DNA of 64,000 nucleotides. It comes from Hyphomicrobiales bacterium. GTDB taxonomy: Bacteria; Pseudomonadota; Alphaproteobacteria; Rhizobiales; Rhizobiaceae. Made by a program: the position numbers and the translations under genes. The stretch lies in assembly GCA_900466875.1 (NCBI GenBank), contig UBNQ01000025.1:186001-250000 (forward strand), given 5' to 3'. Positions 37,326 through 46,967 of this stretch are shown in pieces (the stretch's first letter is position 1; each line of letters starts with the position of its first letter). The notes under the pieces are model-generated. The model worked only from the letters and a program-made list of their open reading frames with translations. It had not been told where the DNA came from and did no database searches.

Positions 37326-38165
37326 TCACGGAACGGCCGGGCACGGGTCCTGTTGCGTCTTGAGCAGTTCCAGCTTCACCAGACTGCCCTCCAGCGAAAA
37401 ATCGCCGTAATCCATGGTGAGATCACGTGTAATGCCGTTTTCGTAAAGCTTGAACGACATATTGTAGACGGGCATCGGATCTCCGGCGGCCCCGTCGTTA
37501 TAATAGGCGATCGTCACGGGCCAGTAGGGGGTCTTGGCAAATTCACCGGCGGCACCGGCTTCGGCATCCGCTTTTTCCGGCGTTTCCGCCTTGCCGATCA
37601 CGGTCGAGGTCAGGAGTGCCTGATCGCCGTTTTCCGAGCCATCGAAAACGCGTGTTTCGAAGATCCGCTTGTTTTCCCTGGCCTGCTGAATGATATCCAG
37701 CATGTGACTGGTCGGAAAGGCACTCGCCGGCAGATCCACTTCCCTGCCATTTGGGGCCTGCAGCTCGACCTTCACCCCGCCTTCGCTCTCGCTCGCATCG
37801 CCGGTCACACTCTTGTCAAGTTGCTCGTCGGTGTAGGATTTCGTCTCGAAGTGAAACTGCTTCGCAGACAAATCCTCGAAAGTCTTTGTCTGCTGGTCGC
37901 TGACACGTGTTTCCTCGCTGGTGCTGATCTTGGTCACCAGCCTGAAATTGGTCGTGAAGCCAGTGCAGGCGGAACCGTTGAACTCGTACACCATACGCCC
38001 GAACATGCCCTCGATACCCGACCGCTCGGACGCATCCTTGAGCTTGAGGTCGTAAACCGCCCTGTGAGGAACAAGCAGTCGCGCGGCGCTGTCGGCGCTG
38101 ATCGGCGCGGCGGATGCGACACCGGCACCGGTGACGAGGAACAGCGCGAGGCTCGTGCGCAGCAT
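37326..38165 (-). CDS. eipB: EipB-type periplasmic cell envelope integrity protein
   Basis: A 279-residue exported protein of the DUF1849/EipB family. A signal peptide ends near residue 20 (GVASAAP). The two conserved cysteines are C67 (GSACTGF) and C275 (DPCPAVP), matching the disulfide that closes the spiral beta-barrel known from Brucella EipB. Blocks such as PHRAVYDLKL, MVYEFNGSAC and PYWPVTIAYYN are family-typical. In Brucella the protein is needed for envelope integrity and binds lipoprotein partners; the same role here is inferred. It is monocistronic, divergent from ridA. Confidence 0.88.
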   Translation of the reverse strand: MLRTSLALFLVTGAGVASAAPISADSAARLLVPHRAVYDLKLKDASERSGIEGMFGRMVYEFNGSACTGFTTNFRLVTKISTSEETRVSDQQTKTFEDLSAKQFHFETKSYTDEQLDKSVTGDASESEGGVKVELQAPNGREVDLPASAFPTSHMLDIIQQARENKRIFETRVFDGSENGDQALLTSTVIGKAETPEKADAEAGAAGEFAKTPYWPVTIAYYNDGAAGDPMPVYNMSFKLYENGITRDLTMDYGDFSLEGSLVKLELLKTQQDPCPAVP

Positions 38166-38274
38166 TCATATTCTCCTGTTGGACTCGGGCGCGGGTGTTA
38201 TAAGAACGCCATCAGCCAAGGTTATGACCTTGATGAAGGATTTTTGTACGCTTGACAACAAACCGGAGACCGAA

Positions 38275-38745
38275 ATGTCCGATGCCATCGAAAGCCGCCT
38301 GACGGAACTTGGAATTACCCTCCCCGTGGCAGCGGCTCCTGCCGCCAATTATCTGCCGACCCGCATCAGCGGCAACATGCTCTACGTCTCCGGTCAGCTT
38401 CCGCTTGAAGATGGCAAGATCGCCGCGATCGGCCTTGTCGGCGCTGAAATCGATGTCGCCAAGGGCCAGCGCGCCGCAGAACTCTGCGCCATCAACGTGA
38501 TCGCCCAGGCGAAGGCAGCCCTCGGCGGCGACCTTTCCCGGATCCGTCAGTTCGTCAAGCTGACCAGCTTCGTCGCCTCCGCTCCCGGCTTTACCGAACA
38601 GCATCTGGTAACCAACGGCGCATCCAACCTGATTGCCAACGTCTTTGGCGATGCCGGCAAACATGCCCGTTCGGCCGTCGGCATGGCCGGCCTGCCGTTC
38701 AATGCCGCCGTCGAGGTCGAAGCCATCATCGAGATTGAAGCATGA
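38275..38745 (+). CDS. RidA/YjgF-family imine deaminase
   Basis: A 156-residue protein of the RidA family, which hydrolyses reactive enamine/imine intermediates from PLP enzymes. The key arginine is probably R132 in KHARSAVGMAGLPFN, and EVEAIIEIEA is the usual C-terminus. Conserved ISGNMLYVSGQLP opens the fold. I chose the ATG at 38275 with CCGGAG upstream; the open frame runs further into eipB promoter sequence. It overlaps the next gene by 4 bases (ATGA), so the pair is co-translated. The subfamily is the longer one with an N-terminal helix. Confidence 0.88.
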   Translation: MSDAIESRLTELGITLPVAAAPAANYLPTRISGNMLYVSGQLPLEDGKIAAIGLVGAEIDVAKGQRAAELCAINVIAQAKAALGGDLSRIRQFVKLTSFVASAPGFTEQHLVTNGASNLIANVFGDAGKHARSAVGMAGLPFNAAVEVEAIIEIEA

Positions 38746-39470
38746 CCTCCGCATCCTGGATCAAGGACATTCCCGTCGCGCATCGCGGCTATCACGACAT
38801 GAACAGGACGGTGTGGGAAAACACCCTTACCGCCTTTTCCCGTGCCGTGGACGCGGGCTTTGCCATCGAGTGCGACCTGCAGCTTTCCGCCGACAGCATT
38901 CCCATGGTTTTTCATGACGACAAGCTGGAACGCGTCTGCGGTATCCAAGGCGACGTGCGGGAGCGGACAGCCTCCGAACTCGGCCTGCTTGCGGTTGGCG
39001 GCACGTCCGACAAGATCCCCACCCTGAAGCAGATGCTTGACCTCGTTGCAGGCCGCGTACCCCTCGTCATCGAGATCAAGGGACGCACGGAAGAAGAGGA
39101 CAACGGCTTCGTCGAGGACGTGCTTGACGTGCTGGAAGGCTATCAGGGCAAGGTCGCCCTTATGAGCTTCGACCATCACATCCTGCGTGATCTCAAGAAG
39201 GTTGGCGCGCCCTACCCGCTCGGCCTGACAGCCATGGGCGACAAGCCGGAAGAATTCTTCCAGCATGATGAAGCCATGCAGCTTGGGCTGGATTTCATCT
39301 CTTATCACTGGCCGCATCTGCCGAACTCATTCATCACCGCCCAGAGACGTACGGGAACGCCGGTCATTACCTGGACGGTGAGGGATGAAAACGCACTCGT
39401 GCATAGCTATCTTCATGGCGACCAGATAACCTTCGAAGGGTTCGACCCGCGCGAGGTTACCGCGCGCTAG
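38742..39470 (+). CDS. ugpQ: Glycerophosphodiester phosphodiesterase
   Basis: A 242-residue cytosolic GDPD-family TIM barrel that splits glycerophosphodiesters to glycerol 3-phosphate. The catalytic pair is in AHRGYH near residue 10 and the HDD motif of VFHDDKLERVCG; GFAIECDLQLSAD holds the metal-binding glutamate and aspartate. ITWTVRDENALV near the end is family-typical. No signal peptide, so it works on imported or internally released deacylated phospholipids. Coupled to the ridA-like gene. Confidence 0.88.
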   Translation: MTSASWIKDIPVAHRGYHDMNRTVWENTLTAFSRAVDAGFAIECDLQLSADSIPMVFHDDKLERVCGIQGDVRERTASELGLLAVGGTSDKIPTLKQMLDLVAGRVPLVIEIKGRTEEEDNGFVEDVLDVLEGYQGKVALMSFDHHILRDLKKVGAPYPLGLTAMGDKPEEFFQHDEAMQLGLDFISYHWPHLPNSFITAQRRTGTPVITWTVRDENALVHSYLHGDQITFEGFDPREVTAR

Positions 39471-39583
39471 CGTATCGCGCTGGAGATCGGCGCTGATTTT
39501 CAGGTGCCGGAGATGCGCGAAGGTCGAGTGTTATCGCGCCCCGTATCCTGCGTGGCGTTTTGGAAAGCCATGAATATTCAGGA

Positions 39584-40780
39584 ATGACCGCAAACCTGAC
39601 GATCCGCATCGAAAAGTCTGTCTCCGCGATCAGCCCCGAAAGCTGGTCGCGGCTTTCAGGCACATCAAAGGCGAGCTCTTCGACAGAGATCCCCTACAAT
39701 CCATTTCTTTCGCACGCCTTCCTCTCGTCGCTCGAGGAATCCGGTTCGGCCACAGCCAAGACGGGCTGGCATGGCCATCACGTCCTGCTCGAAAACGAGG
39801 CAGGCACGCTGGTCGGCGCCATTCCCGCCTATCTGAAAAGCCATAGCCAAGGCGAATATGTCTTCGACCACGGCTGGGCCGACGCGTTCGAACGGGCCGG
39901 CGGGCGCTATTATCCGAAACTGCAATGCGCCATCCCCTTCACGCCGGCGACCGGCCCTCGCCTTCTAGTCGCTTCGGCTTACGACCGCGAGACGATGCAG
40001 GCTACACTTGCTGCAGGTCTCCAGGAGGTGACACGCCAGGTCGGGGTCTCGTCCACGCATGTGACCTTTGTCGCCGAAGGTGAGGTCGAGATTTTCGAGG
40101 ACACCGATTACCTTCATCGCACCGACCAGCAGTTTCATTTCATCAACGAAGGTTACGTCGATCACGAAGCCTTCCTGGAAACGCTGGCGTCACGCAAGCG
40201 CAAGGCGCTGAAGAAGGAACGCCGTGCAGCGCTGGAAAACGGCATCACCATCGACTGGCTGACTGGGTCCGACCTGACCGAGGAGATCTGGGACCAGTTC
40301 TTCACCTTCTACATGGATACCGGCAGCCGCAAATGGGGCCGGCCCTACCTCACGCGCAGCTTCTACTCGCTGATCGGCACCCGCATGCCCGAGGATGTGC
40401 TGCTGGTCATGGCAAAACGCGACGGACGTTACATCGCCGGTGCGATCAATTTCATCGGCGGCGACGCGCTCTACGGCCGCCACTGGGGCTGTATCGAGGA
40501 TCATCCCTTCCTGCATTTCGAAGTCTGCTACCATCAGGCAATCGACTATGCGCTCGCCAGGGGTTTGAAACGTGTGGAAGCCGGCGCGCAGGGAGAACAC
40601 AAGCTTGCCCGCGGCTATCTTCCCGTCACCACCCATTCCATGCATTACATCGCCCATACGGGCCTGCGCCGCGCGATTGCCGACTATCTGCAGCGCGAGC
40701 GGCAGGAAGTGGACGGCATGAACGAATACCTGTCCGAGCACAGCCCGTTCCGCAAGGGCGAGCGGCAGCAGGACGACTGA
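39584..40780 (+). CDS. FemAB/GNAT-type N-acyltransferase (DUF482)
   Basis: A 398-residue soluble protein. NPFLSHAFLSSLEESGSA and TGWHGHHVLLE at the start, KALKKERRAALENGITIDWL in the middle, and FYMDTGSRKWGRPYLTRSFY followed by GLKRVEAGAQGEHKLARGYLP are the pattern of the DUF482 (peptidogalycan-biosynthesis-like) family, built from tandem GNAT folds. Substrate unknown. The ATG at 39584 has AGGA immediately before it, too close to be ideal; a TTG at 39560 would add eight residues. It is followed after 25 bases by a HIT gene. Confidence 0.82.
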   Translation: MTANLTIRIEKSVSAISPESWSRLSGTSKASSSTEIPYNPFLSHAFLSSLEESGSATAKTGWHGHHVLLENEAGTLVGAIPAYLKSHSQGEYVFDHGWADAFERAGGRYYPKLQCAIPFTPATGPRLLVASAYDRETMQATLAAGLQEVTRQVGVSSTHVTFVAEGEVEIFEDTDYLHRTDQQFHFINEGYVDHEAFLETLASRKRKALKKERRAALENGITIDWLTGSDLTEEIWDQFFTFYMDTGSRKWGRPYLTRSFYSLIGTRMPEDVLLVMAKRDGRYIAGAINFIGGDALYGRHWGCIEDHPFLHFEVCYHQAIDYALARGLKRVEAGAQGEHKLARGYLPVTTHSMHYIAHTGLRRAIADYLQRERQEVDGMNEYLSEHSPFRKGERQQDD

Positions 40781-40805
40781 TTTTACAGGTTAGGAGAGGA
40801 CTGAC

Positions 40806-41228
40806 ATGAGCTACGACGACACCAACATCTTCGCAAAGATCCTGCGCGGCGAAATTCCCTGCCACCGCGTTTACGAGGATGCCGATACGCTGGCCTTCAT
40901 GGATGTCATGCCACAGTCCCCCGGTCACCTCCTGGTGATACCAAAAGTGCCATCGCGCAACATTCTTGACGCCGATGCGGCGGTCTTGTCGAAAGTCATT
41001 CCGGTCGTGCAGAAGCTGGCAGGTGCCGCCAAGGAGGCGTTCGGCGCCGACGGCATCACGGTCACGCAGTTTAACGAGGCCGCCGCAGGCCAGACCGTTT
41101 ACCACCTGCATTTCCACATCATCCCGCGCTACGAAGGCGCAGCCCTCAAGCCGCATTCAAGCGGGATGGAAGACAATGCGGTTCTTGCTGCCAATGCCAA
41201 GAAGCTTGTCGACGCACTCGGCGCCTGA
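40806..41228 (+). CDS. HIT-family nucleotide hydrolase
   Basis: A 140-residue histidine-triad protein; the triad is H100-H102-H104 in YHLHFHIIP. NIFAKILRGEIPCHRVYED (7-25) and DVMPQSPGHLLVIPK are the conserved N-terminal blocks of the HINT branch, which cleaves purine nucleoside phosphoramidates. AGGAGAGG precedes the ATG. It probably shares a transcript with the acyltransferase gene. Its stop codon is directly adjacent to the convergent azlD stop, with no spacer. Confidence 0.93.
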   Translation: MSYDDTNIFAKILRGEIPCHRVYEDADTLAFMDVMPQSPGHLLVIPKVPSRNILDADAAVLSKVIPVVQKLAGAAKEAFGADGITVTQFNEAAAGQTVYHLHFHIIPRYEGAALKPHSSGMEDNAVLAANAKKLVDALGA

Positions 41229-41570
41229 TCAGACTTCGAGCAGAAATAGACCAGCAACGAGGATGGCGATCGGCACTATGACGCCGACCGCCACCTTCTT
41301 TCCCGTCGCCAGAAAGACGCAAAAGCCGATCCCGGCAGCGGAAAACCGCAGCCAAAGTGGAGAATCGGCCAGAACACCCGTTGGAAATACGATGAGCTTT
41401 GCGGTGACGGCCATGACGAGTGCAGTCGCAACCGCCCTCACCCAGTTCAGCGCCTCCGACTCCTCGTTGAGCTTGTTGCCGGCAAGAACGCCGAGCCAGC
41501 GCCAGAAATCGGTTGCGATAAATCCCGCAACGACAATCAGGACGTAAGTCCAGTATTCCTCCAGCATCAC
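41229..41570 (-). CDS. azlD: AzlD-family branched-chain amino acid exporter small subunit
   Basis: A 113-residue membrane protein with about four hydrophobic segments (e.g. VLIVVAGFIATDFWRWLG and VAVGVIVPIAILVAGLFLL). Together with AzlC it forms an amino acid efflux unit. The start overlaps the azlC stop by 4 bases. Length and charge layout match the AzlD family; the substrate in rhizobia is not established. Confidence 0.85.
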   Translation of the reverse strand: MMLEEYWTYVLIVVAGFIATDFWRWLGVLAGNKLNEESEALNWVRAVATALVMAVTAKLIVFPTGVLADSPLWLRFSAAGIGFCVFLATGKKVAVGVIVPIAILVAGLFLLEV

Positions 41571-42322
41571 GCGCCTTCCTCCGCGGCCCGCAAGCGATGG
41601 CGCCGGTAGCGATCGACAAGATAGGCCACGGTTCCACCCCCGACACCAGCCAGAAGAACATCGAATTGCGGCACGGCCAGCGCCAGAAGCGGTCCCAGCA
41701 CGATGCCGATGATGAAGGCGATCTTGACCACGAACTGCGTGGCGCTCGCCCAGATCGACGAGATGAAATAAACCGGCGTCAGCATGAACAGCGCACCCGC
41801 CACGATCGGCGGAAACTGCGAAACGATACCGTAGCTGATACCGACGATCAGCGCATTGGTAGAGGTCAGCGTGATGCCGAAACCTGCGAAGAAGGCAACG
41901 CGATGTTCGCGCGGCACGTCACGCAGGCGGGTCGAGGCGAAGACCCACGACGTGATGGCGATGAAATGCGATAGAAACAACAGGAGCCAGACAGGCGTCT
42001 TCGAAGTGCGCATTTCCGGAACGACCGAGGCCACCATCGGCATCATGCGGATCGAAGACAGCGTTACCGCCAGAAACGACGCCGCGATATTGGCGCCGCC
42101 GATCATCGACCCGACGAGAATCATCTGGGCCGGAAGCGCCCATACACCGAGCGTCATCACCACGGCCTCCGACCGCGTCAGTCCCGCCTGCAAGGCAAAC
42201 GCAGCGAACCCGACATAGGACGTCATCAGAATGATGGCAGGAAGGGACAGGATACCGCGCATGCCCGTCAGGAACCACTTAAAGCCGCCGCGCTCGGCAC
42301 GCTGCTCTACAGACATCGGCAT
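41567..42322 (-). CDS. azlC: AzlC-family branched-chain amino acid exporter large subunit
   Basis: A 251-residue polytopic membrane protein. GMRGILSLPAIILMTSYVGFAAF opens the family domain (given here as GMRGILSLPA and SYVGFAAF), and AGLTRSEAVVMTLGVWA plus MIGGANIAASFLAVTLSSIR are the conserved core. Expected to export branched-chain or related amino acids with AzlD, to which it is translationally coupled. It begins 35 bases downstream of the clpA terminator and so has its own expression. Confidence 0.88.
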   Translation of the reverse strand: MPMSVEQRAERGGFKWFLTGMRGILSLPAIILMTSYVGFAAFALQAGLTRSEAVVMTLGVWALPAQMILVGSMIGGANIAASFLAVTLSSIRMMPMVASVVPEMRTSKTPVWLLLFLSHFIAITSWVFASTRLRDVPREHRVAFFAGFGITLTSTNALIVGISYGIVSQFPPIVAGALFMLTPVYFISSIWASATQFVVKIAFIIGIVLGPLLALAVPQFDVLLAGVGGGTVAYLVDRYRRHRLRAAEEGA

Positions 42323-42358
42323 TCCATTTGCTGTTGATCAAATCATGCCTACAAACAC

Positions 42359-42388
42359 AAAGATGCCGGGACAAGCCCGGCATCTTTT
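42359..42388 (-). terminator. Terminator of clpA
   Basis: AAGATGCCGGG / CCCGGCATCTT, an 11-base perfect stem with a 5-base loop, lies 22 bases after the clpA stop; the minus-strand continuation is TTTGTGTTTG. The opposite side ends in TTTTA, so it can act both ways. Confidence 0.75.
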
Positions 42389-42409
42389 ATTCAATCGATA
42401 TGAAAGCAA

Positions 42410-44938
42410 TTACTTGGCTTTCGGCACCCGCGGAACGGTGCCGCTCTTGCGCGGCTTCGGCGCGTCTTCGGCAATTACATCACCGTCGTCATCCGCCTTG
42501 GCCTTGGCAGCTGCGCCAGCCTTACCTTTCGGCGCAGCCTTCTTGGCGGCCTTCGGCTTCACGACCTTCGCTTTTGCTTCGTCCTCGGCTTCCTTGACCT
42601 CGGCTTCGGGCTTCGGCTTTACCGGCACTGCTTCCGGAATGGAATCGAGCACCAGTTTGTCCTTGCCGTTTTCGTCCTTGCCGACGCTTACGCGGACCAC
42701 ACCACCCTTGCGCAGAGCTCCGAAAAGGATCTCGTTGGCAAGCGGCTTCTTGATGTATTCCTGGATCACGCGGGACAATGGACGTGCGCCCATCTTCTCG
42801 TCGTAACCCTTATCGGCCAGCCAGGCGACCGCGTCCTCATGCAGGTCGAAGGTGACGTTGCGTTCGGACAACTGGGTCTCCAGCTGCATGACGAACTTCT
42901 GCACGACCTGATGGATGACTTCCGTCGGCAGCGGCGCGAACGGGATCGTCGCGTCGAGACGGTTGCGGAATTCCGGCGTGAACAATTTGTTCAACGCCTC
43001 TTCATCCTCACCGGTGCGCTTGGAGGAACCGAAGCCGAAGGCGGCCTTGGCCATTTCCGAAGCGCCCGCATTGGTCGTCATGATCAGGATGACGTTGCGG
43101 AAGTCGATCTTCTTGCCGTTGTGGTCGGTCAGCGAACCATGGTCCATGACCTGCAGCAGGATATTGTAGATATCCGGATGCGCCTTCTCGATCTCGTCGA
43201 GAAGAAGCACGCTGTGCGGATGCTGATCAACCTGGTCGGTCAAAAGACCGCCTTGGTCGAAGCCGACATAACCGGGAGGCGCGCCGAGCAGTCTGGAGAC
43301 CGTGTGGCGTTCCATATATTCCGACATGTCGAAGCGCAGCAGTTCCACACCGAGTGAGGCTGCAAGCTGCTTGGCTACTTCCGTCTTGCCGACGCCGGTC
43401 GGGCCGGAGAAGACATAGGAACCGATCGGCTTGTTCGGCTCGCGAAGACCTGCACGTGCCAGCTTGATCGCCGTCGAAAGTGCTTCGATCGCAGCATCCT
43501 GACCGTAGACGACAGACCGCAGTTCCTTTTCCAAATTGGCGAGAACAGCCTCGTCATCCTTGGAAACGGTTTTTGGCGGGATCCGCGCCATCGTTGCGAT
43601 GGTGGCCTCGATCTCCTTCTCGGTGATCAGCTTTCGGCGCTTGGACGCCGGCAGCAGCATCTGCGCCGCTCCGGTCTCGTCGATCACGTCGATCGCCTTG
43701 TCCGGCAACTTGCGGTCGGAGATGTAGCGGGCCGACAGTTCGACGGCCGACTTGATCGCTTCGTTGGTATAACGAAGCTTGTGATAGTCCTCAAAATAGG
43801 GTTTTAGGCCCTTCATGATCTCGATCGCATCGACGATCGACGGCTCGTTGACGTCGATCTTCTGGAAGCGGCGGACGAGAGCCCGGTCCTTTTCGAAGAA
43901 CTGGCGGTATTCCTTGTATGTGGTCGAACCGATGCAGCGGATCTGCCCGGAAGACAGAGCCGGCTTCAACAGGTTGGACGCATCCATAGCGCCGCCCGAC
44001 GTTGCACCCGCACCGATGACGGTGTGGATCTCGTCGATGAACAGGACCGCACCCGGAAAATCTTCCAGTTCCTTGACGACCTGCTTCAGGCGCTCTTCAA
44101 AGTCGCCGCGATACCGGGTCCCGGCAAGCAGCGTGCCCATGTCGAGCGAAAAGATCGTCGCATCGGCGAGCGCTTCCGGCACCTTGCCTTCGACGATACG
44201 CTTGGCGAGACCTTCGGCGATCGCGGTCTTGCCGACGCCAGGATCACCCACATAGAGCGGGTTGTTCTTGGAACGGCGGCACAGGACCTGGATCGTCCGG
44301 TTGACTTCCGAATGGCGACCGATCAGAGGATCTATCCGCCCATCCTTGGCCTTGTCGTTCAGATTGACGCAATAAGCCTTGAGCGCATCCGCCGGCTTCT
44401 TTGCTGCGCCCTCTTCCGGTTCGCCACCACGCGAAGATGGCTTGGCGTCGGAATCCGGCTCCTCGGAACCGCGCGGCGAACGGGTCTGGGAGGAACCCGG
44501 GCGCTTTCCGATACCGTGAGAGATATAGTTGACCGCATCGTAGCGGGTCATCTCCTGCTCCTGCAGGAAGAAGGCGGCATGGCTTTCGCGCTCCGCGAAA
44601 ATCGCGACGAGCACGTTGGCACCGGTGACTTCTTCACGACCGGAAGACTGGACATGGATGACCGCCCGCTGGATGACACGCTGGAAGCCGGAGGTAGGCT
44701 TCGAGTCTTCGTCATAGCCGGTCACGAGGTTGGCAAGTTCGTTATCGACATAGTCGGCAACGGTCTTGCGCAGGTTTTCAAGGTTGACGTTACAAGCGCC
44801 CATGACCGCCGCCGCATCCGCGTCGTCTATCAACGCGAGAAGCAGGTGTTCGAGCGTGGCATATTCATGATGCCGCTCGTTGGCGAAGGTCAGTGCCTGA
44901 TGCAGCGCCTTTTCAAGACTAGGCGAAAATGTGGGCAC
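42410..44938 (-). CDS. clpA: ATP-dependent Clp protease ATP-binding subunit ClpA
   Basis: An 842-residue AAA+ unfoldase that feeds substrates to ClpP. The N-domain (1-150) begins [15 protein letters not shown]; Walker A motifs are [13 protein letters not shown] near residue 229 and [12 protein letters not shown] near 509, with [11 protein letters not shown] and [10 protein letters not shown] as Walker B. After the normal ClpA end comes a Lys/Ala/Pro-rich tail of about 75 residues (766-842). I chose the GTG at 44938: GAGGAA lies 8 bases upstream and PTFSPSLE is the family N-terminus. It starts 10 bases after the clpS stop. Confidence 0.95.
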   Translation of the reverse strand: MPTFSPSLEKALHQALTFANERHHEYATLEHLLLALIDDADAAAVMGACNVNLENLRKTVADYVDNELANLVTGYDEDSKPTSGFQRVIQRAVIHVQSSGREEVTGANVLVAIFAERESHAAFFLQEQEMTRYDAVNYISHGIGKRPGSSQTRSPRGSEEPDSDAKPSSRGGEPEEGAAKKPADALKAYCVNLNDKAKDGRIDPLIGRHSEVNRTIQVLCRRSKNNPLYVGDPGVGKTAIAEGLAKRIVEGKVPEALADATIFSLDMGTLLAGTRYRGDFEERLKQVVKELEDFPGAVLFIDEIHTVIGAGATSGGAMDASNLLKPALSSGQIRCIGSTTYKEYRQFFEKDRALVRRFQKIDVNEPSIVDAIEIMKGLKPYFEDYHKLRYTNEAIKSAVELSARYISDRKLPDKAIDVIDETGAAQMLLPASKRRKLITEKEIEATIATMARIPPKTVSKDDEAVLANLEKELRSVVYGQDAAIEALSTAIKLARAGLREPNKPIGSYVFSGPTGVGKTEVAKQLAASLGVELLRFDMSEYMERHTVSRLLGAPPGYVGFDQGGLLTDQVDQHPHSVLLLDEIEKAHPDIYNILLQVMDHGSLTDHNGKKIDFRNVILIMTTNAGASEMAKAAFGFGSSKRTGEDEEALNKLFTPEFRNRLDATIPFAPLPTEVIHQVVQKFVMQLETQLSERNVTFDLHEDAVAWLADKGYDEKMGARPLSRVIQEYIKKPLANEILFGALRKGGVVRVSVGKDENGKDKLVLDSIPEAVPVKPKPEAEVKEAEDEAKAKVVKPKAAKKAAPKGKAGAAAKAKADDDGDVIAEDAPKPRKSGTVPRVPKAK

Positions 44939-44948
44939 GTCGGGTTCC

Positions 44949-45305
44949 TCACTTCTTTTCCATGACACATTGCAGCGGATGCTGGTGTTGTCTGGCGAAA
45001 TCCATCACCTGGCTTACCTTGGTTTCCGCTACTTCGTATGTAAATACGCCGCATTCGCCCACGCCGTGGTTATGAACGTGGAGCATAATAAGCGTGGCAG
45101 CCTCCCTATCCTTCTGAAAGAACCGCTCCAAAATGTGGATGACGAAGTCCATCGGGGTGTAGTCGTCATTCAAGAGGAGTACGCGATACAGGTTCGGACG
45201 TTTCGTCTTGGGCTTAGTACGCGTGATGACCGAGGTTCCGCGGTTGGCGTTATCCCCGTCACCATCTTTTTCTTTTTCCATAGAGATCGGCAGTGCGATC
45301 ATCAT
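44949..45305 (-). CDS. clpS: ATP-dependent Clp protease adaptor ClpS
   Basis: A 118-residue N-end-rule adaptor that delivers proteins with bulky hydrophobic N-termini to ClpA. The core has [19 protein letters not shown], the binding-pocket motif, followed by [18 protein letters not shown] and [17 protein letters not shown]. The N-terminal 35 residues are charged and disordered-looking. Two ATG codons (45305, 45302) can start it. It is transcribed ahead of clpA; its promoter must lie in the 401-base gap upstream. Confidence 0.96.
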   Translation of the reverse strand: MMIALPISMEKEKDGDGDNANRGTSVITRTKPKTKRPNLYRVLLLNDDYTPMDFVIHILERFFQKDREAATLIMLHVHNHGVGECGVFTYEVAETKVSQVMDFARQHQHPLQCVMEKK

Positions 45306-45706
45306 TCATCATCCCCAGGTGCCGGCGACCATCTTGAACATTGCGGCCTGCCGAACTCCAGTCTTTCTAACTTAGTCCATTGGACACAGATTTTAAGCCC
45401 CCTTTGCGGCGGCGCAATCACTATTCCGCCAGAGAACGGTCCAACCTGCAGAAATTAACACCCATCAGCGCACCGGATACAAATACGAAGAGACCGCGCC
45501 TGACGATTGTCAGTCACGAACATGCATCGACGTGCGTCAAATATCGGTGTGGAGGCTAAGCTCACAGAGACGGTCCGTATTGGCCGTTCTCTATTAATGG
45601 GGTTCAGGAGAGCGTCTTACAAGGGCGTAGTCGTCAGCAGCAAAACGGGAAGCCCCACGAATCGAAAGCGGGCCAGACGGCCCGCCGATCGTTCATTTGC
45701 AAGCAT
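45306..45706. other. 401-base gap between clpS and the DUF3126 gene
   Basis: No convincing gene. A short reading frame on the + strand (45507-45749) is Arg/Ser-rich and runs into the next gene antisense, so I treat it as chance. The gap should contain the clpS promoter. The hairpin GCGGGCC / GGCCCGC at 45668-45685 lies 20 bases after the DUF3126 stop on the minus strand and ends in TTTC; it is a weak terminator for that gene. Confidence 0.6.
45668..45685 (-). terminator. Hairpin terminator after the DUF3126 gene
   Basis: A 7-base perfect stem GCGGGCC / GGCCCGC with a 4-base loop, followed on the minus strand by TTTCG, placed 21 bases after the stop codon. Short U-run, so moderate strength. 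Confidence 0.6.
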
Positions 45707-45913
45707 TCAGTCGAGATCGACGTCCAGGATGGCCATCGAGAAATTGTAGGAACGCTCGTCGTCCTCGTCGTCCACATAGACGACCCCGAGAAACTCTTCG
45801 CCCAGATAAACTTCTGCCGAATCGTCCTTGCGCGGCCGTGCCTTGACGACGATTTGCGGGTTCAAAAGGCGCTTGAAGTAAGCGTCGATCTTCTTGATTT
45901 CGTCGGGCTTCAC
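45707..45913 (-). CDS. DUF3126 family protein
   Basis: A 68-residue acidic protein. MKPDEIKKIDAYFKRLLNP, VKARPRKDDSAEVYLGEEFLGVV and YNFSMAILDVDLD match the small DUF3126 family found across alphaproteobacteria, near cysE in many genomes. No function is known. The sequence predicts one helix followed by a beta sheet. It is 114 bases after cysE on the same strand and probably shares its promoter. Confidence 0.85.
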   Translation of the reverse strand: MKPDEIKKIDAYFKRLLNPQIVVKARPRKDDSAEVYLGEEFLGVVYVDDEDDERSYNFSMAILDVDLD

Positions 45914-46027
45914 GACAATCTCCGTTTTCTATTCACGTTGCGGCGCTTGTTGCATGCGACCGCGGCAAAAGTAAAGCCGACAAGCCTTGGGCTTCCCGGC
46001 TTCGATAGGTATTCCACCGGCGTTTGC

Positions 46028-46852
46028 TCAGTCTTCGGACATCAGCAATTGGTCCATCACCCTCGCCGGTTCCGAACAGCCGGCCTCGCCCACCACCTTC
46101 GCCGGAACGCCGGCAACCGTAGATTTCGGCGGGACCGGTTTTAGAACCACCGATCCGGCGGCAACGCGCGAGCAGGAGCCGATCTCGATATTGCCGAGTA
46201 TCTTGGCACCCGCACCGATGAGAACGCCGTTGCCGATTTTAGGATGGCGGTCGGCGCCTTCCTTACCCGTCCCTCCGAGTGTGACGCCGTGCAGGATCGA
46301 GACGTTGTCGCCGATCACCGCCGTCTCGCCAACGACGAGACCCGTCGCATGGTCGAGGAAAATCCCCTTGCCGATCCGTGCAGCCGGATTGATATCCGTC
46401 TGGAAGGCGCTGGAAGAGCAGCTTTGCAGATACAGCGCAAAATCACGGCGTCCGCGGGTATAAAGCCAATTGGCCAGCCGATGGGTCTGGATCGCGTGAA
46501 AGCCCTTGAAATAGAGCACCGGCTCGAGGAAACGAAGGCATGCCGGATCACGGTCGTAGACCGCCTGGATATCCACACGAAGGATCGAACCCCATTCCGG
46601 CCAATCCTCCAGCATCTCCATGAATGTCTGTCGAAGCAGAACGGCCTGCACATCCGGATGGTCCAGACGCTCGCAGATTCGATGGACAACGCATTCTTCA
46701 AGCGAACGGTGATTGAGAACGGTCGAATACAGGAAGGCGGCAAGAAGCGGGTCGTGCTCGATGGCAAGACGTGCCTCTTCCTTCAACGTATCCCATATCG
46801 GATCGACCGCAGTGACGGTATCCTTGATGCGAATGTCCATTCTCGGGGGCAT
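46028..46852 (-). CDS. cysE: Serine O-acetyltransferase
   Basis: A 274-residue enzyme making O-acetylserine for cysteine synthesis. The N-terminal helical SATase domain covers about 10-140 (PIWDTLKEEARLAIEHDPLL, HRSLEECVVHRICERL). The left-handed beta-helix follows with DINPAARIGKGIFLDHATG (catalytic histidine in this motif) and TLGGTGKEGADRHPKIGNG. The C-terminus differs from E. coli, as usual in rhizobia. The ATG at 46852 is preceded by GGGAGTGGGCC. A likely -10 box (TATAAT on the minus strand) lies at 46891-46896. Confidence 0.95.
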   Translation of the reverse strand: MPPRMDIRIKDTVTAVDPIWDTLKEEARLAIEHDPLLAAFLYSTVLNHRSLEECVVHRICERLDHPDVQAVLLRQTFMEMLEDWPEWGSILRVDIQAVYDRDPACLRFLEPVLYFKGFHAIQTHRLANWLYTRGRRDFALYLQSCSSSAFQTDINPAARIGKGIFLDHATGLVVGETAVIGDNVSILHGVTLGGTGKEGADRHPKIGNGVLIGAGAKILGNIEIGSCSRVAAGSVVLKPVPPKSTVAGVPAKVVGEAGCSEPARVMDQLLMSED

Positions 46853-46890
46853 GGCCCACTCCCTGTTTGCCCTCGGCTTTGCAAGAGCAC

Positions 46891-46896
46891 ATTATA
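46891..46896 (-). promoter_or_regulatory. Candidate -10 box of cysE
   Basis: TATAAT, a perfect -10 hexamer on the minus strand, lies 39 bases upstream of the cysE ATG. The -35 side is weak (TTGGTG at 19 bases or GGTGTT at 17). No other sequence in the 115-base gap looks better. Confidence 0.4.
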
Positions 46897-46967
46897 TAGA
46901 ACAAGTTTATCGTAACACCAATGCGCGTGAAATCGCATTCCGTTGATCGTAACGATGAGAGAACCTG

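Noticed and set aside
45507..45749. 80-codon frame upstream of clpS region
   Set aside because: Arg/Ser-rich, no ribosome site, runs antisense into the DUF3126 gene; looks like chance.
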